Assembly: GCA_963841695.1 (NCBI GenBank)
Contig: CAWJDQ010000011.1
Span: forward strand, 186,001 to 250,000
Direction: 5' to 3'
DNA length: 64,000 bases
Source of the DNA: RYN-230 sp963841695
Lineage (GTDB): Bacteria > Actinomycetota > Actinomycetes > Streptosporangiales > Streptosporangiaceae
Part shown: piece after piece, positions 46,222 through 55,318 of the stretch
How the letters are laid out: the number at the start of each line of letters is the position of its first letter
Position numbering within the stretch: position 1 is the first letter of the stretch
Made by a program: the position numbers and the translations under genes
The notes under the pieces: generated by a model
What the model was told of the DNA's origin: nothing
Databases searched by the model: none
The model's input: the letters and a program-made list of their open reading frames with translations, nothing else

Positions 46222-46835
46222 ATGGACGACGCGTCGATTCGGGTGTCGGATGCCGAGCGCGAGCAGGCTGTGGTCGTGCTCCGCGAGCATCTGCTCGCGG
46301 GCGGCTGACGCTGGACGAATTCTCCGAGCGGGCCGAGGCTGCCCTCCGGGCCCGGGTCGGCGGCGAGCTGGCCCGGGTCCAGGAAGACCTGCCCGCCACC
46401 GCCCCCGCCGTCTCCCGCCCGGGTCGTAAGCCCGCACGTTTCACCGCCGCGCTGCTCGGTCACGTGGCCCGGCGCGGGCGGTTGCGGCTGCGCCGGTGGA
46501 CCCTGGCGGCCAGCGTCCTCGGCGACCTGGATCTGGATCTGCGTGAAGCCACCATCGACGGGCCGCGGACCGCCGTGACGGTCCTGGCGGCCCTGGGTAA
46601 CGCGGACATCTACGTCCCCGAGGGCGTGAGCGTGGACGTCAGCGGCATGACCATCTTCGGCCACCGCCGGGAGTGGGGGCGCGACGCTGACCGCCCGGAC
46701 GCGCCGGTCGTCCGGGTCCGGGTGTTCGGCTGCTGCGGGACCATAGACGTCTGGCGCGTGCCGCACGACATGCGCGGGAACTACCGCGAAATCTTCCGCC
46801 AGCTCAAGGAGCGGCAGCGGCAGCTGCCCGGGTGA
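46222..46835 (+). CDS. DUF1707 protein with a cell-wall-active-antibiotic-response-like domain (one frame break)
   Basis: The N-terminal DUF1707 segment (RVSDAEREQAVVVLREHLLAGG) changes frame near 46305 and continues RLTLDEFSERAEAALRARVG, which completes the domain. The C-terminal half (VLGDLDLDLREATIDGP, VLAALGNADIYVPEG, FGCCGTIDVWR) is the beta-helix-like domain common in LiaF/DUF1707 proteins. As read, the first frame stops directly after LLAGG, so a single indel is needed. Such proteins take part in envelope stress responses. It is convergent with the membrane gene at 46867. Confidence 0.8.
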
Positions 46836-46866
46836 AGGCGTCCGGGTGACGCCGCGGTGGCCTAGG

Positions 46867-47529
46867 TCAGCGGGTGCCGATCGCGGTCACCACGGCCATG
46901 GCGAACGTGGCCAGGGCGGCCAGGCCGTGCCCGAACGGGATGACCGCCGCCGGGTACACCCGGGGCTTGCGGGGCTGCGGGGAGCCGTGCGCGGGCAGGC
47001 TGGCGATGACCTCGTCGATGAGCCGGGCGGCCAGGACCTCGTCGGTGAGCGCGCGGGCCAGCGTCGCGTCGGTGTGCCGGCCGTGCACGGCGCCCTGCGC
47101 AGGCGGCGGGAACAGGGCCGCGGTCTGCGAACCGCGGCGCCCGGGCCCGGCGTCCCCCGGCGCCGGGCCGGACTGGCCAGTGACCTGGCCTGGCGGGCGG
47201 GGATACGGGGTCCACAACGTCACCGTGCAGATGCCCAGCCCGATCGCCGGGGTCAGCAGGGCCACGGCCGCCCAGCTCAGCGGGCCCCAGCCGGTGACCA
47301 GGAACACGGCCCAGGCCACCAGGCCGGTCAGCGCCAGGCTGAAGTGCCCGTACAGGACCCGCGGGGACAGGCCGTCCCGGACCGAGCGCTGCCGGCGCAG
47401 GGCACCGTGGGCCACCAGGGACCGGAGCATGTAGGCGCCGATTCCCGCGGTCAGGATCCAGCACAGGAGCGTGGCGAGCGCCAGCGTGCCGCTGTGTGCC
47501 GTGGGGGTCGCGATAGGCACGATCGCCAC
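46867..47529 (-). CDS. hypothetical four-helix membrane protein with helix-borne His (paralogue of 50702-51324)
   Basis: A 220-residue protein with helices at about residues 15-35 (LALATLLCWILTAGIGAYML), 60-80 (SLALTGLVAWAVFLVTGWG), 84-106 and 195-218 (GLAALATFAMAVVTAIGT). A Pro/Gly linker separates helices three and four. His sits at the edge of helix two (YGHFSLALTG) and helix four (IPFGHGLAALATF), the sort of paired His that can hold heme in small membrane cytochromes. The same pattern occurs in the paralogue 3.2 kb away. It is adjacent to the MFS exporter in the same direction. Heme binding is inferred only. Confidence 0.7.
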   Translation of the reverse strand: MAIVPIATPTAHSGTLALATLLCWILTAGIGAYMLRSLVAHGALRRQRSVRDGLSPRVLYGHFSLALTGLVAWAVFLVTGWGPLSWAAVALLTPAIGLGICTVTLWTPYPRPPGQVTGQSGPAPGDAGPGRRGSQTAALFPPPAQGAVHGRHTDATLARALTDEVLAARLIDEVIASLPAHGSPQPRKPRVYPAAVIPFGHGLAALATFAMAVVTAIGTR

Positions 47530-47561
47530 CCGCCAATCTGCCCGGGGCTCCTGGCCCCCCG

Positions 47562-49154
47562 TCAGACCCGGTCAGAGCGGGCGGCCCGGCGGCCCAGGAG
47601 CACGAACGTGAAGAGCCCGGCGGCGAGCACCAGGATGGCCGAGAGCAGGAGCGCGGCGTGCAATCCTGCGTAAAACGCACTGTACGCCGCGTGGATTACT
47701 TCCTGCACTAGTGTGCCCTGGCCCGCCCCGGCCGCGCCGCCCGCGCCCTTGGTGTTCCCGTTGGCGGGTACACCGCCGGTTTCGACCGCGTGGATGACGA
47801 TGGACTGGAAGTTCGCCGGGATGCCGAGGTGCTTCAGCCGGCTGGTCAGGCTGGACCGTAGCTGGGCGTTGACCAGCGCACCCAGGATCGCCACGCCGGT
47901 CACCGCCCCGATCTCGCGGCTGGTGTTGGTGGCGGAGGCGGCCATGCCGGACCGGGCGGGCGGGACCGCGGACAGGGCCGCCGAGGTGATCGGGACCACG
48001 GTCGCGCCGATGCCCACGCCGGTCAGCGCGAGGGTCGTGGCGAGCGGCAGGTACGCGGGGTGCGGGTTCAGCGTCAGCGTGGTCAGGAGCAGGCCCGCGC
48101 CGAACAGCAGGCAGCCGGTGAAGATCGACCAGCGCGGCCCGGACGGATCGGTCCACCGCCCGGCGAGCAGCGACGCCGCGATCATCAGGCTGGTCATCGG
48201 CAGGAAGACCAGCGCGATCTGGTACCCGGTGTCGCCGACCACCTCCTCGAGGTACAGGGCGGTGAAGAAGAAGACGGCGAACGTGGCGAAGTAGGCGCAG
48301 AACGCGACCACGTTGGCGGTGAGGAACCGCGGTACCCGCAGGAACCGCAGATCCAGCAGCGGATGCGCGGCCCGGCTCTCCCACCAGAAGAACGCCGCGC
48401 CGGCCAGCACGCTCAGGCAGAGCAGGAGGAGCACGCTGGGTGCCGCGAAGCCGGTGTTCTCCGCGCCGATCACCGCGAACACGAACGCGGTCAGCGCGGC
48501 GGCACCCAGGATCGTCCCGGGGATATCCACCCGGTGCGCGTCCGGGTCGGAGTTCTCCGGCAGCACGATCAGGCCGGCGATCAGGGCCGCCGCCCCGAAA
48601 GCCAGGTTGAACCAGAAGATGGCCCGCCAGCTCCACACGCCGATGAGCGCACCGCCGATGACCGGGCCGACCGCCAGGGCCAGCCCGGACACCGCGGCCC
48701 AGATGCCGACCGCCCGGGTCCGGGTGCGCTCATCGGTATAGAGGTGGCGCAGCATGGACAAGGTGCCGGGTTCGCTGGCCGCGGCGCCGAAGCCCATGAC
48801 CGCCCGCCCGGCGATGACCAGGCCGATGTTCGGGGCCAGCGCGGCCAGCACGGACCCGGCGCAGAAGATGCCGACCCCGATGAGCATCACCCGCTTGCGG
48901 CCGAACTCGTCGCCGACCATGCCGAACGCCAGCATGGCGCCGGCGAACGTCAGCGCGTAGGCACTGACCACCCACTGCAGGGCGCTCACGCCCGCGTGCA
49001 GGTCGGCCTGGACGCTGCCCAGGGCCACGCTGACGACCGTGTTGTCCAGGAAGGTCAGGAACAGCACCGCGGTGAGCACGCCCAGGGCGAGCCCGCGGCT
49101 GCCGTGGCGCGGTGCAGGGGCCCGCTCGGCGGGCGCGCCTACCGAGCGGACCAC
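47562..49154 (-). CDS. MFS drug efflux pump, DHA2 (EmrB/QacA) type
   Basis: A 530-residue, 14-helix major facilitator transporter, complete in one frame. The first-helix motif FLDNTVVSVALGSV, motif A GDEFGRKR between helices two and three, motif B region GRAVMGFGAAASEP and motif C AVGPVIGGALIG mark it as a proton-driven drug antiporter of the DHA2 group. A loop of about 45 residues near the C-terminus (VETGGVPANGNTKGAGG) is outside, as in QacA-type proteins. The substrate is unknown and no regulator gene is adjacent. Confidence 0.92.
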   Translation of the reverse strand: MVRSVGAPAERAPAPRHGSRGLALGVLTAVLFLTFLDNTVVSVALGSVQADLHAGVSALQWVVSAYALTFAGAMLAFGMVGDEFGRKRVMLIGVGIFCAGSVLAALAPNIGLVIAGRAVMGFGAAASEPGTLSMLRHLYTDERTRTRAVGIWAAVSGLALAVGPVIGGALIGVWSWRAIFWFNLAFGAAALIAGLIVLPENSDPDAHRVDIPGTILGAAALTAFVFAVIGAENTGFAAPSVLLLLCLSVLAGAAFFWWESRAAHPLLDLRFLRVPRFLTANVVAFCAYFATFAVFFFTALYLEEVVGDTGYQIALVFLPMTSLMIAASLLAGRWTDPSGPRWSIFTGCLLFGAGLLLTTLTLNPHPAYLPLATTLALTGVGIGATVVPITSAALSAVPPARSGMAASATNTSREIGAVTGVAILGALVNAQLRSSLTSRLKHLGIPANFQSIVIHAVETGGVPANGNTKGAGGAAGAGQGTLVQEVIHAAYSAFYAGLHAALLLSAILVLAAGLFTFVLLGRRAARSDRV

Positions 49155-49158
49155 GTGC

Positions 49159-49698
49159 CTAGCCCGCGGACTTGCACGCCGCCGGGAGGCCCGACGTCTT
49201 GCCGCTGTTCTCGACGGTGAGCAGGCCGCAGAAGCTGGCCACCCCGACCTTCCAGGTGCCGTCCTGGTACACGGCTACCCCGGTCTGGTTGGACAGCGCG
49301 GGCGACCCGCCGATCAGGATCGTGTAGGTCACCTTGGCCTGGGTGGAGGAGACCACCGTCACCTTGGTGACCTTGGCGGAGGCCTCGGACGCCAGGCCGG
49401 TGCCGGCCTGGCCCCTGATCACGGACGCGAACGTCTGCCCGTCCTGGAGCAGGTCGAGCCGCTTGGCCACCGGGGTCTTCGCGCTGAAGAACGCTTCCCA
49501 GTTCTTCGCGATCGTGGCCGAGGCGCCGGAACTGCTCACCGGGCTGGCGGATGAGGCGGGGGCGGACGTGGATGGTGCCGAGCTCGGACTCGAGCTGGCA
49601 CCTGAGCTGGAGCTATTGCTGCCACTCGAGCAGGCGGCCAGGCCTGCGGCGAGCGCGCATACCAGCAGGATCTGCTGGAGAACTCTACGAGCTACCAT
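49159..49698 (-). CDS. MTB12-like secreted lipoprotein
   Basis: A 179-residue lipoprotein: signal peptide with lipobox LAAGLAAC (Cys near residue 22) and a Ser-rich linker of about 40 residues. The folded domain of about 110 residues begins NWEAFFSAKTPVAKRLDLLQDGQ and ends ASFCGLLT and ACKSAG; it resembles the MTB12/CFP-2 domain of mycobacteria. The ATG at 49698 gives the signal peptide at the N-terminus; the frame is open 60 bases earlier by chance. It should be anchored on the outer face of the membrane. Its function is unknown. Confidence 0.85.
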   Translation of the reverse strand: MVARRVLQQILLVCALAAGLAACSSGSNSSSSGASSSPSSAPSTSAPASSASPVSSSGASATIAKNWEAFFSAKTPVAKRLDLLQDGQTFASVIRGQAGTGLASEASAKVTKVTVVSSTQAKVTYTILIGGSPALSNQTGVAVYQDGTWKVGVASFCGLLTVENSGKTSGLPAACKSAG

Positions 49699-49829
49699 CC
49701 AGCTAGTTTCCAACTTCTCGCGGCCGGCCGCGAGTTGGCGGGCCGCCGTCCATGACACGAGAGTCAGGCATGCGGCCCCGCCGCCGCCGCCTGCACAGAG
49801 GATGATGTGGGGAAACGCGCCCGGCCACG

Positions 49830-50261
49830 GTGACCGCGCTCAGCGAGCCCGTGCTCAGTCCAGCAGAGGAGACGCAGACGGACGCCAGCGGCCAGGGGGA
49901 CCCGGTCCGGCCCGCACCCGCCGGGCCAGACCACGAGCCAGACGCCCGGTACACGTTCGCCAACGAGCGGACGTTCCTGGCCTGGATCCGCACCGCCCTG
50001 GGCCTGGTGGCCGCGGGGCTGGCCGTCATCCAGCTGCTGCCGCCGTTCCACGGGATCCGCTGGGGACGGCACGCCATCGGCGTCCCGCTGATCCTGCTCG
50101 GCGCGGTCGTGGCCGTGTGGAGCTACGTCGAGTGGACCGGGAACCAGCGGGCCATGCGCCGGGGTGAGCCGCTGCGGCGTTCCCGCCTGCCCCAGCTGCT
50201 CGCCACCGTCGTCGCGCTGGTCGCGCTGGTCGCGGCCGCGATCACGCTGATCTCCGCGTGA
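49830..50261 (+). CDS. DUF202 (YidH-type) membrane protein
   Basis: A 143-residue protein with a 40-residue polar N-terminus and three helices. The family signature FANERTFLAWIRTALGLVAAG starts the first helix. It overlaps nothing but precedes a second DUF202 gene by seven bases, a pair often seen in actinomycetes. The function of the family is not known. The GTG start is inferred. Confidence 0.88.
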   Translation: MTALSEPVLSPAEETQTDASGQGDPVRPAPAGPDHEPDARYTFANERTFLAWIRTALGLVAAGLAVIQLLPPFHGIRWGRHAIGVPLILLGAVVAVWSYVEWTGNQRAMRRGEPLRRSRLPQLLATVVALVALVAAAITLISA

Positions 50262-50268
50262 GGGCGCG

Positions 50269-50592
50269 GTGAGCCGGGCGGGGACGGGCGGACCCGGTGA
50301 TCCCGGGCTGGCCCGGGCCCGGACCAGCCTGGCCTGGACCCGCACCGCGCTCTCGTTCGCGGCGATCGGTGCGGTCATCCTCAAGCGCGACCTGGCCGCC
50401 GGGTGCGTCGTGCTGGCGCTGGGCGGCCTGGTGTGGATCGTGGGCCGGCTGGCCCGGCTGCCTGCCCACGAGGTCCGGGCCCGCCCGGGCCGCCTGTTGC
50501 TGATCATGATCGCGGTCGCCGGGCTGGCCGTCGTCGCGCTGGTGCTGGTCCTGTTCGGGCCGCCCGCGGCCGGCCTGCGGCTTCGGCCCTGA
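50269..50592 (+). CDS. DUF202 membrane protein (second of a pair)
   Basis: A 107-residue, three-helix protein with the DUF202 signature in LARARTSLAWTRTALSFAAIG. It lies seven bases after the first DUF202 gene and is probably translated with it, perhaps as a heteromer. Its last codons sit in a 37 bp tandem duplication (50584-50657). Confidence 0.86.
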   Translation: MSRAGTGGPGDPGLARARTSLAWTRTALSFAAIGAVILKRDLAAGCVVLALGGLVWIVGRLARLPAHEVRARPGRLLLIMIAVAGLAVVALVLVLFGPPAAGLRLRP

Positions 50593-50657
50593 CCGGGGTG
50601 CTGCGGCCAGCCTGCGGCTGCGGCCCTGACCGGGGTGCCGCGGCCAGCCCGCGGCGG
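50584..50657. repeat. 37 bp tandem duplication at the end of the DUF202 gene
   Basis: 50584-50620 and 50621-50657 match at 34 of 37 bases. The first copy includes the last codons and the TGA of the second DUF202 gene, so the second copy is a duplicated, untranslated gene end. GC-rich short repeats follow to 50690. Confidence 0.8.
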
Positions 50658-50701
50658 CGGCCCCGCGGCGGCGGCCCCGCGGCGGCAGGGCCCGGAAGCA
50701 C

Positions 50702-51324
50702 TCAGAGGTGGCTGGCGGTCACCGCGGTCAGCACGGCCAGCACGAACGTGGCGCTCGCGGTGAACCCGTGCAGCAGGACCAGCCGGGGCGGGAAGCTGGC
50801 CCGGGCGGGCCGTTCCCCGCGCCGGGCGGCTAGCGTGTTGCGGGCCAGCCAGCTCAGCCCGGCGGCGATCGCGGCGAGCAGGATCCCGAAGGAGACCCAG
50901 GCCAGCGGCGCGTGGCGGGTGCCGACGAACACGAACCAGAAGCCCAGGCCGACGAGCCCGAGCAGCGGGTGGCTGAACTCCAGCAGCGGGTGCTCGCCGG
51001 GGGTGGCGTGCACCGTGACCCGGGGGATGTCCGGGAGCCCGTCCGGGCCGGACGGGGGCACCGTCACTGATGGCGCTGTCACCTGGGGCACTGTCACCGC
51101 GGGCCCCGTCACGGGGGGGCCCGCCGGCCCGGAGGCACCGGACGGGGGCACCGTCACCGCCGGGGCCGGGGCGGCCGGAGCCGGGCGGCCGGAGCCGGGG
51201 CGGACTGAGCCTCGGCCAGGGCGGCCTGCTGGGCGGCGGCGCGCTTGGCCGCACCCCCGCTGACGAGCAGGATCAGACCCGCAGCCGCGGTGAGTACCCA
51301 CAGCACCAGGGTCGCGATCGCCAC
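50702..51324 (-). CDS. hypothetical membrane protein with helix-borne His, paralogue of 46867-47529 (frame break in a tandem repeat)
   Basis: From GTG 51324, after a GGAGGGA site, the first helix reads VAIATLVLWVLTAAAGLILL, very like the paralogue at 46.9 kb. A 14 bp unit is repeated twice at 51171-51198, which shifts the frame; the rest continues in another frame with a Pro/Val-rich linker (repeated VTVPPSG) and three helices (HPLLGLVGLGFWFVFVGTR, WVSFGILLAAIAAGLSWL, LHGFTASATFVLAVLTAVTA). His at the start of helices two and four match the paralogue. Without the extra repeat copy the frame would be whole. Function is unknown; a heme-binding or redox role is conceivable. Confidence 0.68.
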
Positions 51325-51403
51325 CGGATCTCCCTCCGCGTCACCGGGTTCAACGGCGGATCCGCCGGGACGGTTCCTCAGGCTAGCGAACCCCGGCGCG
51401 TCC

Positions 51404-52225
51404 TTAGTCCCGGGCCGCGGGCCTCGTCTGCTCCGGCGGCGGCCAGGTGCCGACCAGGACCGTGGCCCCGTGCTCTGCGGACCGGTCCACCCGGGCGGCC
51501 AGCCCGGCGGCGGTCACGGCCGCGGTAGCCGCGGCCACCTGGCGCTCGCTGATCTCGGACAGCAGATGCCCGCCCGGCGCCAGCCACCCCGGCGCGCCGG
51601 CGGCCACCCGCCGCAGCACGCCCAGCCCGTCGGCTCCGCCGTCCAGGGCCACCCGCGCCTCGTAGTCGCGCGCCTCGGGGGGGAGCAGCCCGACCTCGCC
51701 GGTGGGCACGTACGGCACGTTGGCCAGCAGGATGTCCACCCGCCCGCGCAGCGCGGGGGGCAGCGGCCCGAACAGGTCGCCCAGGTAGACGTGCCCGCCC
51801 GCGGCCGCGAGGTTACGCCGGGCGCAGCGCACCGCGGCCGGGTCGATGTCGGCGGCGTGCACCTCGGCCCGGTCCACGGCCGCGGCCAGGGCGGCACCCA
51901 GGGCGCCCGACCCGCAGCACAGGTCCAGCACCACGGCGCCCGGCAGGGCCAGCCGGATGGCCTGCCCGGCCAGGAACTCGGTGCGCCGCCGGGGCACGAA
52001 CACGGGGGGCTCGACGGCGATCCGCAGCCCGCAGAACTCCGCCCAGCCGAGCACGTGCTCCAGAGGCTGGCCCGCGGCGCGGCGGTCGACCAGGCGGGAC
52101 AGGCCGGCGGGCGTCCGGGCTGCCGAGATCAGCAGATCAGCCTCTTCCTCGGCATACACGCAGCCAGCCGCCCGGAGCCGGGTGGCCACGGCGGAGCGGG
52201 ATGCGGAGGTGTCGTCAGCTGGCAT
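51404..52225 (-). CDS. PrmC/HemK-related protein-glutamine N5-methyltransferase-like
   Basis: A 273-residue methyltransferase of the HemK group. The helical N-terminus is about 75 residues, then FVPRRRTEFLAGQAI, SAM motif VVLDLCCGSGALGAALA, acidic VHAADIDPAAVRCARRNL, and the catalytic loop NVPYVPT, where the usual motif is NPPY. The Val at the second position is seen in PrmC-related paralogues, so it may methylate something other than release factors. The ATG 52225 is the natural start; the longer frame extends upstream by chance. Confidence 0.85.
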   Translation of the reverse strand: MPADDTSASRSAVATRLRAAGCVYAEEEADLLISAARTPAGLSRLVDRRAAGQPLEHVLGWAEFCGLRIAVEPPVFVPRRRTEFLAGQAIRLALPGAVVLDLCCGSGALGAALAAAVDRAEVHAADIDPAAVRCARRNLAAAGGHVYLGDLFGPLPPALRGRVDILLANVPYVPTGEVGLLPPEARDYEARVALDGGADGLGVLRRVAAGAPGWLAPGGHLLSEISERQVAAATAAVTAAGLAARVDRSAEHGATVLVGTWPPPEQTRPAARD

Positions 52226-52365
52226 GACTGCCCGGTACGTTACCCGGGCGGGGGCGGCTGGCGCGGCGCCGCCCGGGACGCTGGCGCGGCGCCGCCCGGA
52301 ACCCAGCCGGGGCCTGGCCGTGACGGCCAGGCCCCGGGGGGCCGCCAGGGCCCGGGAGGTCAGGG

Positions 52366-52443
52366 TCAGATGCCGCGGCGCAGCAGCAGGATGATGAGCA
52401 CGATGATCACGATGACCACGATGGTGCCTATACCGATGTACAC
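52366..52443 (-). CDS. 25-residue hydrophobic small protein
   Basis: A GTG at 52443 starts a 25-codon frame that is almost entirely Ile, Val and Leu after a short VYIGIG start and ends with LLRRGI. GAGAGGA lies nine bases upstream. The composition is that of one membrane helix with positive residues at the cytoplasmic end. Small proteins of this form are widespread and usually unannotated. A role is unknown. Confidence 0.6.
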   Translation of the reverse strand: MYIGIGTIVVIVIIVLIILLLRRGI

Positions 52444-52598
52444 CGGAGTGGTTCCTCTCAGTCGGTAATGCGTGCCCAGCCAGGCGGCTGAACGGAGCTT
52501 TGGCTACCCCTGGGCTGGGACCCAAAACGCGGTGCGCGCCCGCCCCGCCCGGCCGGGCCCGCCTCCGGGGGGAGTCTGTCCAGGTCAGCAGAGGGGGC

Positions 52599-53957
52599 TC
52601 AGCGGGCCAGCACGTGCGGGTTCAGGATGCCGGCCGGGTCGAAGGCGCCGCGGATCCGGGTGAACAGCTCCAGCTCGGCCGCGGACCGGGCCAGCGGGAG
52701 CCAGCGGGCTTTCAGCGCGCCGATGCCATGCTCGGCGGAGATCGACCCGCCGAGCGCCGCCACGAACGAGAACACCGCGTCCTCATGCCGTCCGTCCGCG
52801 GGCGCCCCCGGCACGATGTTGACGTGCACGTTCCCGTCCGCGACGTGACCGAAGGTGATGACCGTGGCGGCCGGGTCCACCCCGGCCACCACCCCGGCCA
52901 CCCCGCCCGCCAGCTCCACCCAGCGCGCGGCAGGCACCGACACGTCCAGCTTGAGCGCCGTGCCGAGGAACCCCGCCGCCTCCGGGTGGCGTTCCCGGTA
53001 GGCCCACAGCCGGGCCCGGTCCGCCGCCGACTGGGCCACCGCGGCGGGCTGATCCCCGGCCACCGCGGCCAGATCCTCCAGCGCGCCCGGGCCGTCGGCT
53101 TCCAGCAGCAGATACGCCTGCGCGGGGACGGCCAGCGGCGGGGCCAGGCCGGCCCGGCTGACCAGCAGGTCCAGTCCCGCAGCGGTGAAGAACTCGGCGG
53201 AGAGCAGGCCCGGGACCCCGGCGGCGGCCCGGCGCGCCGCCGTGTGCAGATCGCCCAGGCTCGGCAGCCCGCACAGCACGGTGACAAGGTCGCGGGGCCG
53301 GGGAACCAGCCGCAGCCGCGCCTGGGTGATGACGGCCAGCGTGCCCTCCGAACCGGCCAGCAGCGACGGGTAGTCGTATCCGGTGCTGTCCTTGACCAGG
53401 CCGGACAGGTGGGATAGCACGGTGCCGTCGGCCAGCACGGCCTCCACGCCGCGTAGCTGGGCGCGCATCGGCCCGTAGCGCAGCACCCGCAGGCCACCCG
53501 CGTTGGTGGCCACCGCGCCGCCTACCGTGGCGCTATCCCGGCTCGCGATCAGGACGCCGAAGTCCAGGCCGGGCGCGGCGGCGGCGACCTGGCCGAGCGT
53601 CGCCCCCGCCCCCGCGGTGACCTGCGCCGCCTCCAGGTCAGGCGGCCCGAGCCAGGTCAGCCGGGCCAGGCTGAGCACGACTTCCCCGTGCACCGGGACG
53701 CCCCCGCCGACCAGCCCGGTGTTGCCGCCCTGCGGCACCACCGGCACCCCCGCCGCGGAGCACAGCGCCAGCACGGCGGCGACCTGGGCGGTGTCGGCCG
53801 GCCGGACGACGGCGGCCGGCTCACCGCGGAAACGACCCGTCCAGTCCACGGCGTAGCCCGCGGTGGCGTCGCCGGTCAGCACCTGCGGGCCGCCGACCAC
53901 GGCGGCCAGGTCCCGCCGCAGGGCCCGCGGCAGAGGCTTCGGCTGAGCGGGCGGCAC
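52599..53957 (-). CDS. FAD-linked oxidase, D-2-hydroxyacid dehydrogenase/GlcD type
   Basis: A 452-residue PCMH-type flavoprotein. FAD contacts are VPQGGNTGLVGGGVPVHG near residue 75 and DSATVGGAVATNAGG near 145. The C-terminal FAD-oxidase domain carries FGHVADGNVHVNIVPG and SAEHGIG, which hold metal and substrate in D-lactate and D-2-hydroxyglutarate dehydrogenases. It follows murD2 after five bases, as the fourth gene of the pgeF-murL-murD2 run. A link to glutamate or hydroxyglutarate metabolism is possible but unproven. Confidence 0.88.
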   Translation of the reverse strand: MPPAQPKPLPRALRRDLAAVVGGPQVLTGDATAGYAVDWTGRFRGEPAAVVRPADTAQVAAVLALCSAAGVPVVPQGGNTGLVGGGVPVHGEVVLSLARLTWLGPPDLEAAQVTAGAGATLGQVAAAAPGLDFGVLIASRDSATVGGAVATNAGGLRVLRYGPMRAQLRGVEAVLADGTVLSHLSGLVKDSTGYDYPSLLAGSEGTLAVITQARLRLVPRPRDLVTVLCGLPSLGDLHTAARRAAAGVPGLLSAEFFTAAGLDLLVSRAGLAPPLAVPAQAYLLLEADGPGALEDLAAVAGDQPAAVAQSAADRARLWAYRERHPEAAGFLGTALKLDVSVPAARWVELAGGVAGVVAGVDPAATVITFGHVADGNVHVNIVPGAPADGRHEDAVFSFVAALGGSISAEHGIGALKARWLPLARSAAELELFTRIRGAFDPAGILNPHVLAR

Positions 53958-53962
53958 CGCGC

Positions 53963-55318
53963 TTACCCGGCGGAGCAGGCGCGCATGGCCCGGGCGAACG
54001 CGTCGCCCCGGTCCCGGTAGTCACGGAACTGGCCGAAGCTCGGCGCGGCCGGGGAGAGCAGCAGCACGCCGTCCGGGCGGGCCCAGGCGAAGCCCTGCTG
54101 CACGGCCGCGTCCAGGTCCGGGCAGGCCAGCACCCCGGCCTGGCTCGGGCGCGTGGCCTCGATCGCGGCGGCGATGCGCGGGCCGCTGTCCGGCACGGTC
54201 AGCACCAGCGTGGGCGCGGGCCGGTCGGCGAGCCCGGCGGCCAGCGGGGCGTAGTCGATCCCGCGGTCCTGGCCGCCCGCGATCAGGGCGACCCGGCGGC
54301 CCGGGAACGCGTCCAGCGCGGCCAGGGTGGGCAGCACGTTGGTGGACAGGCTGTCGTCCACGAACGTGACGCCGGCCACCGTGCCGATGGCCTGCAGCCG
54401 GCTGCTGAGCGACTGGAACCCCTCGGCGGCTTTGCGCAGGGCGGCCTCGTCACCGGCCTCCGGCACGCCCAGGGCACCCAGGCAGGCCCGGGCGATCAGG
54501 GCGTTGCGCCGGCTGTGCGCGCCGAGCAGGCCGAGCGGGCTCATCCAGTCGGCATCCGGGTCGTCGTCGGCGTGCACCCACTCGACCCGCGGGCCGAGCA
54601 GCGCCACCCTTTCCCGGAGCAGGCCGCTGTCGCCGTTGGCCACGGTCAGCTCCGCCCCCGGCTGGGAGCACGCGGACAGCTTGTCCCGGTAGTAGTTCTG
54701 CACACCCTGGTGCCAGGGCAGGTGATCGGGGTGCAGCGAGGTCACCGCGACGACCGGCGGGGAACAGGCCAGGTCGGTGGCCTGGTAACTGGAGGTCTCG
54801 ATCACCCAGTAGTCGTAGCCCAGGCCGGCCTGGGCGGGTTCCCACGGCGGCTGGCCGATGTTGCCGCCGACCATGCACCGGTATCCCCACCGGGTCAGCA
54901 GGTGGCCCGCGATAGCCGTGGTGCTGCTCTTGCCCTTGGTCCCGGTGATGCAGAGCACCCGGTCGCGGGGGGCCTCCTGGAGCCACAGGCCGAGGCCGCC
55001 CACGACCGGGATGCCGCGCGCCTCCAGCTGCCGCAGGTCGTCGCGGTACCGGCTGATCCCCGGCGACTTGATCACCACGGTGCAGGCGGCGAGGGCGGCC
55101 AGGCCATCACCGGAGGTGGCGAGCACCGGGCGCCCGGCGACGCCGCCGGCCGGGGGATGGTCGTCGACGAGCACGGGCTGGCGGCCCAGCGAGGTGAGCG
55201 CACGGAGGTTAGCCAGGCCCTCCACGCCGAGGCCCCACAGGCCCACCCGGCCGGCGCCCAGCTCGCCGCCGGGCGCGGCCCGCAGGTCAGACCAGGAGAT
55301 CGTCGGGCGCATATGCAT
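53963..55318 (-). CDS. murD2: UDP-N-acetylmuramoyl-L-alanine--L-glutamate ligase
   Basis: A 451-residue Mur ligase. The ATP P-loop is ITGTKGKSSTTAIAGHLL near residue 128, and the ligase signature TSLHPDHLPWHQGVQNYYRDKLS near 200. MurD normally adds D-Glu; MurD2 adds L-Glu, which MurL then epimerises. The identification rests on the partnership with murL directly upstream. Its start overlaps the murL stop by about 30 bases. The pair would let the cell make D-Glu on the nucleotide precursor and may replace a glutamate racemase, which is not seen here. Confidence 0.9.
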   Translation of the reverse strand: MHMRPTISWSDLRAAPGGELGAGRVGLWGLGVEGLANLRALTSLGRQPVLVDDHPPAGGVAGRPVLATSGDGLAALAACTVVIKSPGISRYRDDLRQLEARGIPVVGGLGLWLQEAPRDRVLCITGTKGKSSTTAIAGHLLTRWGYRCMVGGNIGQPPWEPAQAGLGYDYWVIETSSYQATDLACSPPVVAVTSLHPDHLPWHQGVQNYYRDKLSACSQPGAELTVANGDSGLLRERVALLGPRVEWVHADDDPDADWMSPLGLLGAHSRRNALIARACLGALGVPEAGDEAALRKAAEGFQSLSSRLQAIGTVAGVTFVDDSLSTNVLPTLAALDAFPGRRVALIAGGQDRGIDYAPLAAGLADRPAPTLVLTVPDSGPRIAAAIEATRPSQAGVLACPDLDAAVQQGFAWARPDGVLLLSPAAPSFGQFRDYRDRGDAFARAMRACSAG

